The notes beneath the pieces are model-generated. The model was not told the origin of the DNA. It saw only the letters and a program-made list of their open reading frames with translations, and did no database searches. This document shows positions 4,675-5,631 of a stretch of 5,631 nt of DNA, piece by piece; position 1 is the stretch's first letter, and each line of letters opens with the position of its first letter. Both the position numbers and the translations under genes were made by a program. The stretch comes from Erysipelotrichaceae bacterium (GTDB lineage: Bacteria; Bacillota_I; Bacilli_A; Erysipelotrichales; Erysipelotrichaceae), in NCBI GenBank assembly GCA_017511325.1, contig JAFWKS010000354.1, positions 1-5,631 of the forward strand. The letters are read 5' to 3'.

Positions 4675-5631
4675 ATGAAAAAGATATTTTGTCTATTACT
4701 AGCTACATTGATGATGCTTCTGACATGCAACAGCGTATCGGCTGCCGGAGAACATGTTGTCGTAAATACCAGTGAAGAAGTCATCAGCTATGAACAGCTG
4801 AACAAACTCGAGGATGATCTGCTTCATATCGAACAGGATTATGATATTTCGATCTATGTGATCTTTGACCAGAGCATCGATGCCAGTGATACGGCACTTA
4901 CGGAATATGCGAACAGTTTTGCCCAGCGCTATTTTAGCAGCAAAAATAATGTCGGACTTTTCATCAACAGCCAGTATTACTGCATCCTATCACAAGGTTC
5001 TGCTTCAGATGTGATCGAAAACAATATCGATAATCTCTGGAATGATTTCTTCTATTATGCACAATATGCAGCCACTCCTGAAGATGAGTATCTATATAAA
5101 GCGATCGAAGCATTCTATCAATCCTGCGTAAAACTGATTAATGGCGAAGTATATCAGAGCAATGTTCCTGGTGTTGTCGTTGCCACGCCTTATGTGAATG
5201 ACTACGCAAATCTGCTTAGCGACAGCGAAGAACTCGAACTGAATAAAAAACTGCTGGCTTTCAAAAACCGTTACGGGATCGATGCGGTGATCGTCACGAC
5301 CAATTCCACTAATGGCATGAATATCCGTGAGTACGCCGATGATTTCTATGATTACAACGGCTATGGAAAAGACGGCATCCTTATAGTGTTGGATATGAGC
5401 GATAGGTCATGGTGGTTTCAATTCAAAGGAATTTATGAAGAACGAATTAGTGATAAAGAAATGAATTCAATCATAGATTTGATAATTGATGATATGATGC
5501 CTTATCTAAGAAATGGGGATTATTATAAAGCTTTTGAAATATATGCAGAAGATGCTGAATATTATACAAATAAGATAATAAACGGGGATGTAATTGATTA
5601 TGAACCTGAAGTAATAAGATTTGGCTTAACA
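4675..5631 (+). CDS. Secreted/membrane protein with tandem TPM-like domains (3' end outside window)
   Basis: An open frame of 319 codons with no stop before the right edge. The first ~24 residues form a signal peptide (KK, hydrophobic core, VSA-A cleavage site at 21-24). Residues about 165-300 read as a TPM domain: PYVNDYANLLSDSEELELNK (172-191), then GIDAVIVTT (201-209), REYADDFYDYNGYGKDGILI (218-237), and the closing helix region with MMPYLRNGDYYKAF. Residues about 28-155 repeat the pattern in weaker form (ISIYVIFD 58-65, TEYANSFAQRYF 76-87, NNVGLFI 91-97), so two TPM-like domains seem to lie in tandem. TPM domains are exported or envelope-facing, and in studied cases act in photosystem II repair or bind metal or phosphate esters; the role here is unknown. 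Family members often end in a transmembrane helix and low-complexity tail, which would lie past the edge. The last ~77 codons differ sharply in base composition from the rest. Confidence 0.87.
   Translation, partial: MKKIFCLLLATLMMLLTCNSVSAAGEHVVVNTSEEVISYEQLNKLEDDLLHIEQDYDISIYVIFDQSIDASDTALTEYANSFAQRYFSSKNNVGLFINSQYYCILSQGSASDVIENNIDNLWNDFFYYAQYAATPEDEYLYKAIEAFYQSCVKLINGEVYQSNVPGVVVATPYVNDYANLLSDSEELELNKKLLAFKNRYGIDAVIVTTNSTNGMNIREYADDFYDYNGYGKDGILIVLDMSDRSWWFQFKGIYEERISDKEMNSIIDLIIDDMMPYLRNGDYYKAFEIYAEDAEYYTNKIINGDVIDYEPEVIRFGLT
5393..5631. other. AT-rich block inside the TPM gene (composition and codon break)
   Basis: By hand count, GC is 108/240 (45%) at 5161-5400 but 65/231 (28%) at 5401-5631. 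Isoleucine codons in the TPM gene before about 5393 are 14 ATC, 2 ATT and 2 ATA; after it they are 1 ATC, 4 ATT and 6 ATA. GATC, frequent in the window, does not occur after 5292. The frame stays open and the protein still fits the TPM family. Exchange with a more AT-rich homologue or a join made during assembly are the likeliest explanations. Confidence 0.7.

Noticed and set aside
4720..4728. Possible lipobox LLTC in the TPM protein
   Set aside because: Thr at the -1 position is not accepted well by lipoprotein signal peptidase, whereas VSA-A a few residues later is a good ordinary signal peptidase site.
5390..5410. A frameshift or gene end at the composition break
   Set aside because: The same frame continues open for at least 77 codons and still reads as the end of a TPM domain, so no frame change is needed.

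Overview
The window looks like chromosomal DNA of a low-to-moderate-GC Bacillota (Firmicutes) bacterium. Support comes from strong AGGAGG-type ribosome sites, short stem-loop terminators followed by T runs, and the gene families present. These families are common in gut Clostridia and Erysipelotrichia; I lean towards that group but cannot place it more precisely. All six genes are on the + strand and nothing credible is on the - strand. No RNA genes, insertion sequences, CRISPR arrays or riboswitches were seen.

Layout: (1) Positions 2-667 hold the 3' part of a cation diffusion facilitator (CDF) metal efflux gene, cut by the left edge and closed by a terminator. (2) A control region (about 714-770) contains four TTCA direct repeats in exact 11-bp register, a pattern like the PhoP boxes of Bacillus, followed by a TATAAT -10. 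(3) A three-gene operon follows: a VTC/CYTH-type polyphosphate polymerase (791-1468), a DUF4956 membrane protein (1474-2148) and a beta-helical, Cthe_2159-like carbohydrate-binding lipoprotein (2169-3533), closed by a terminator at 3532-3554. (4) A short intergenic region holds an imperfect palindrome over a probable promoter. (5) A second unit follows: a membrane-anchored double zinc-ribbon protein (3633-4670), then a secreted protein with two TPM-like domains (4675 to beyond the right edge).

How they may work together: the polymerase domain has no membrane segment, and the DUF4956 protein could supply the membrane part, as the Vtc1-type segments do in the eukaryotic VTC complex. The lipoprotein would act outside the membrane. 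A phosphate-regulator-like repeat array in front of a polyphosphate polymerase gives a coherent, testable hypothesis of phosphate-linked control. The zinc-ribbon and TPM proteins are four bases apart, probably translationally coupled, and may be membrane or envelope partners of unknown job.

The most unusual features are the repeat array, the make-up of the polyphosphate cassette, and an abrupt fall in GC (about 45% to 28%) with a reversal of isoleucine codon choice inside the last gene near 5390-5405, although its frame stays open and still reads as a TPM domain.
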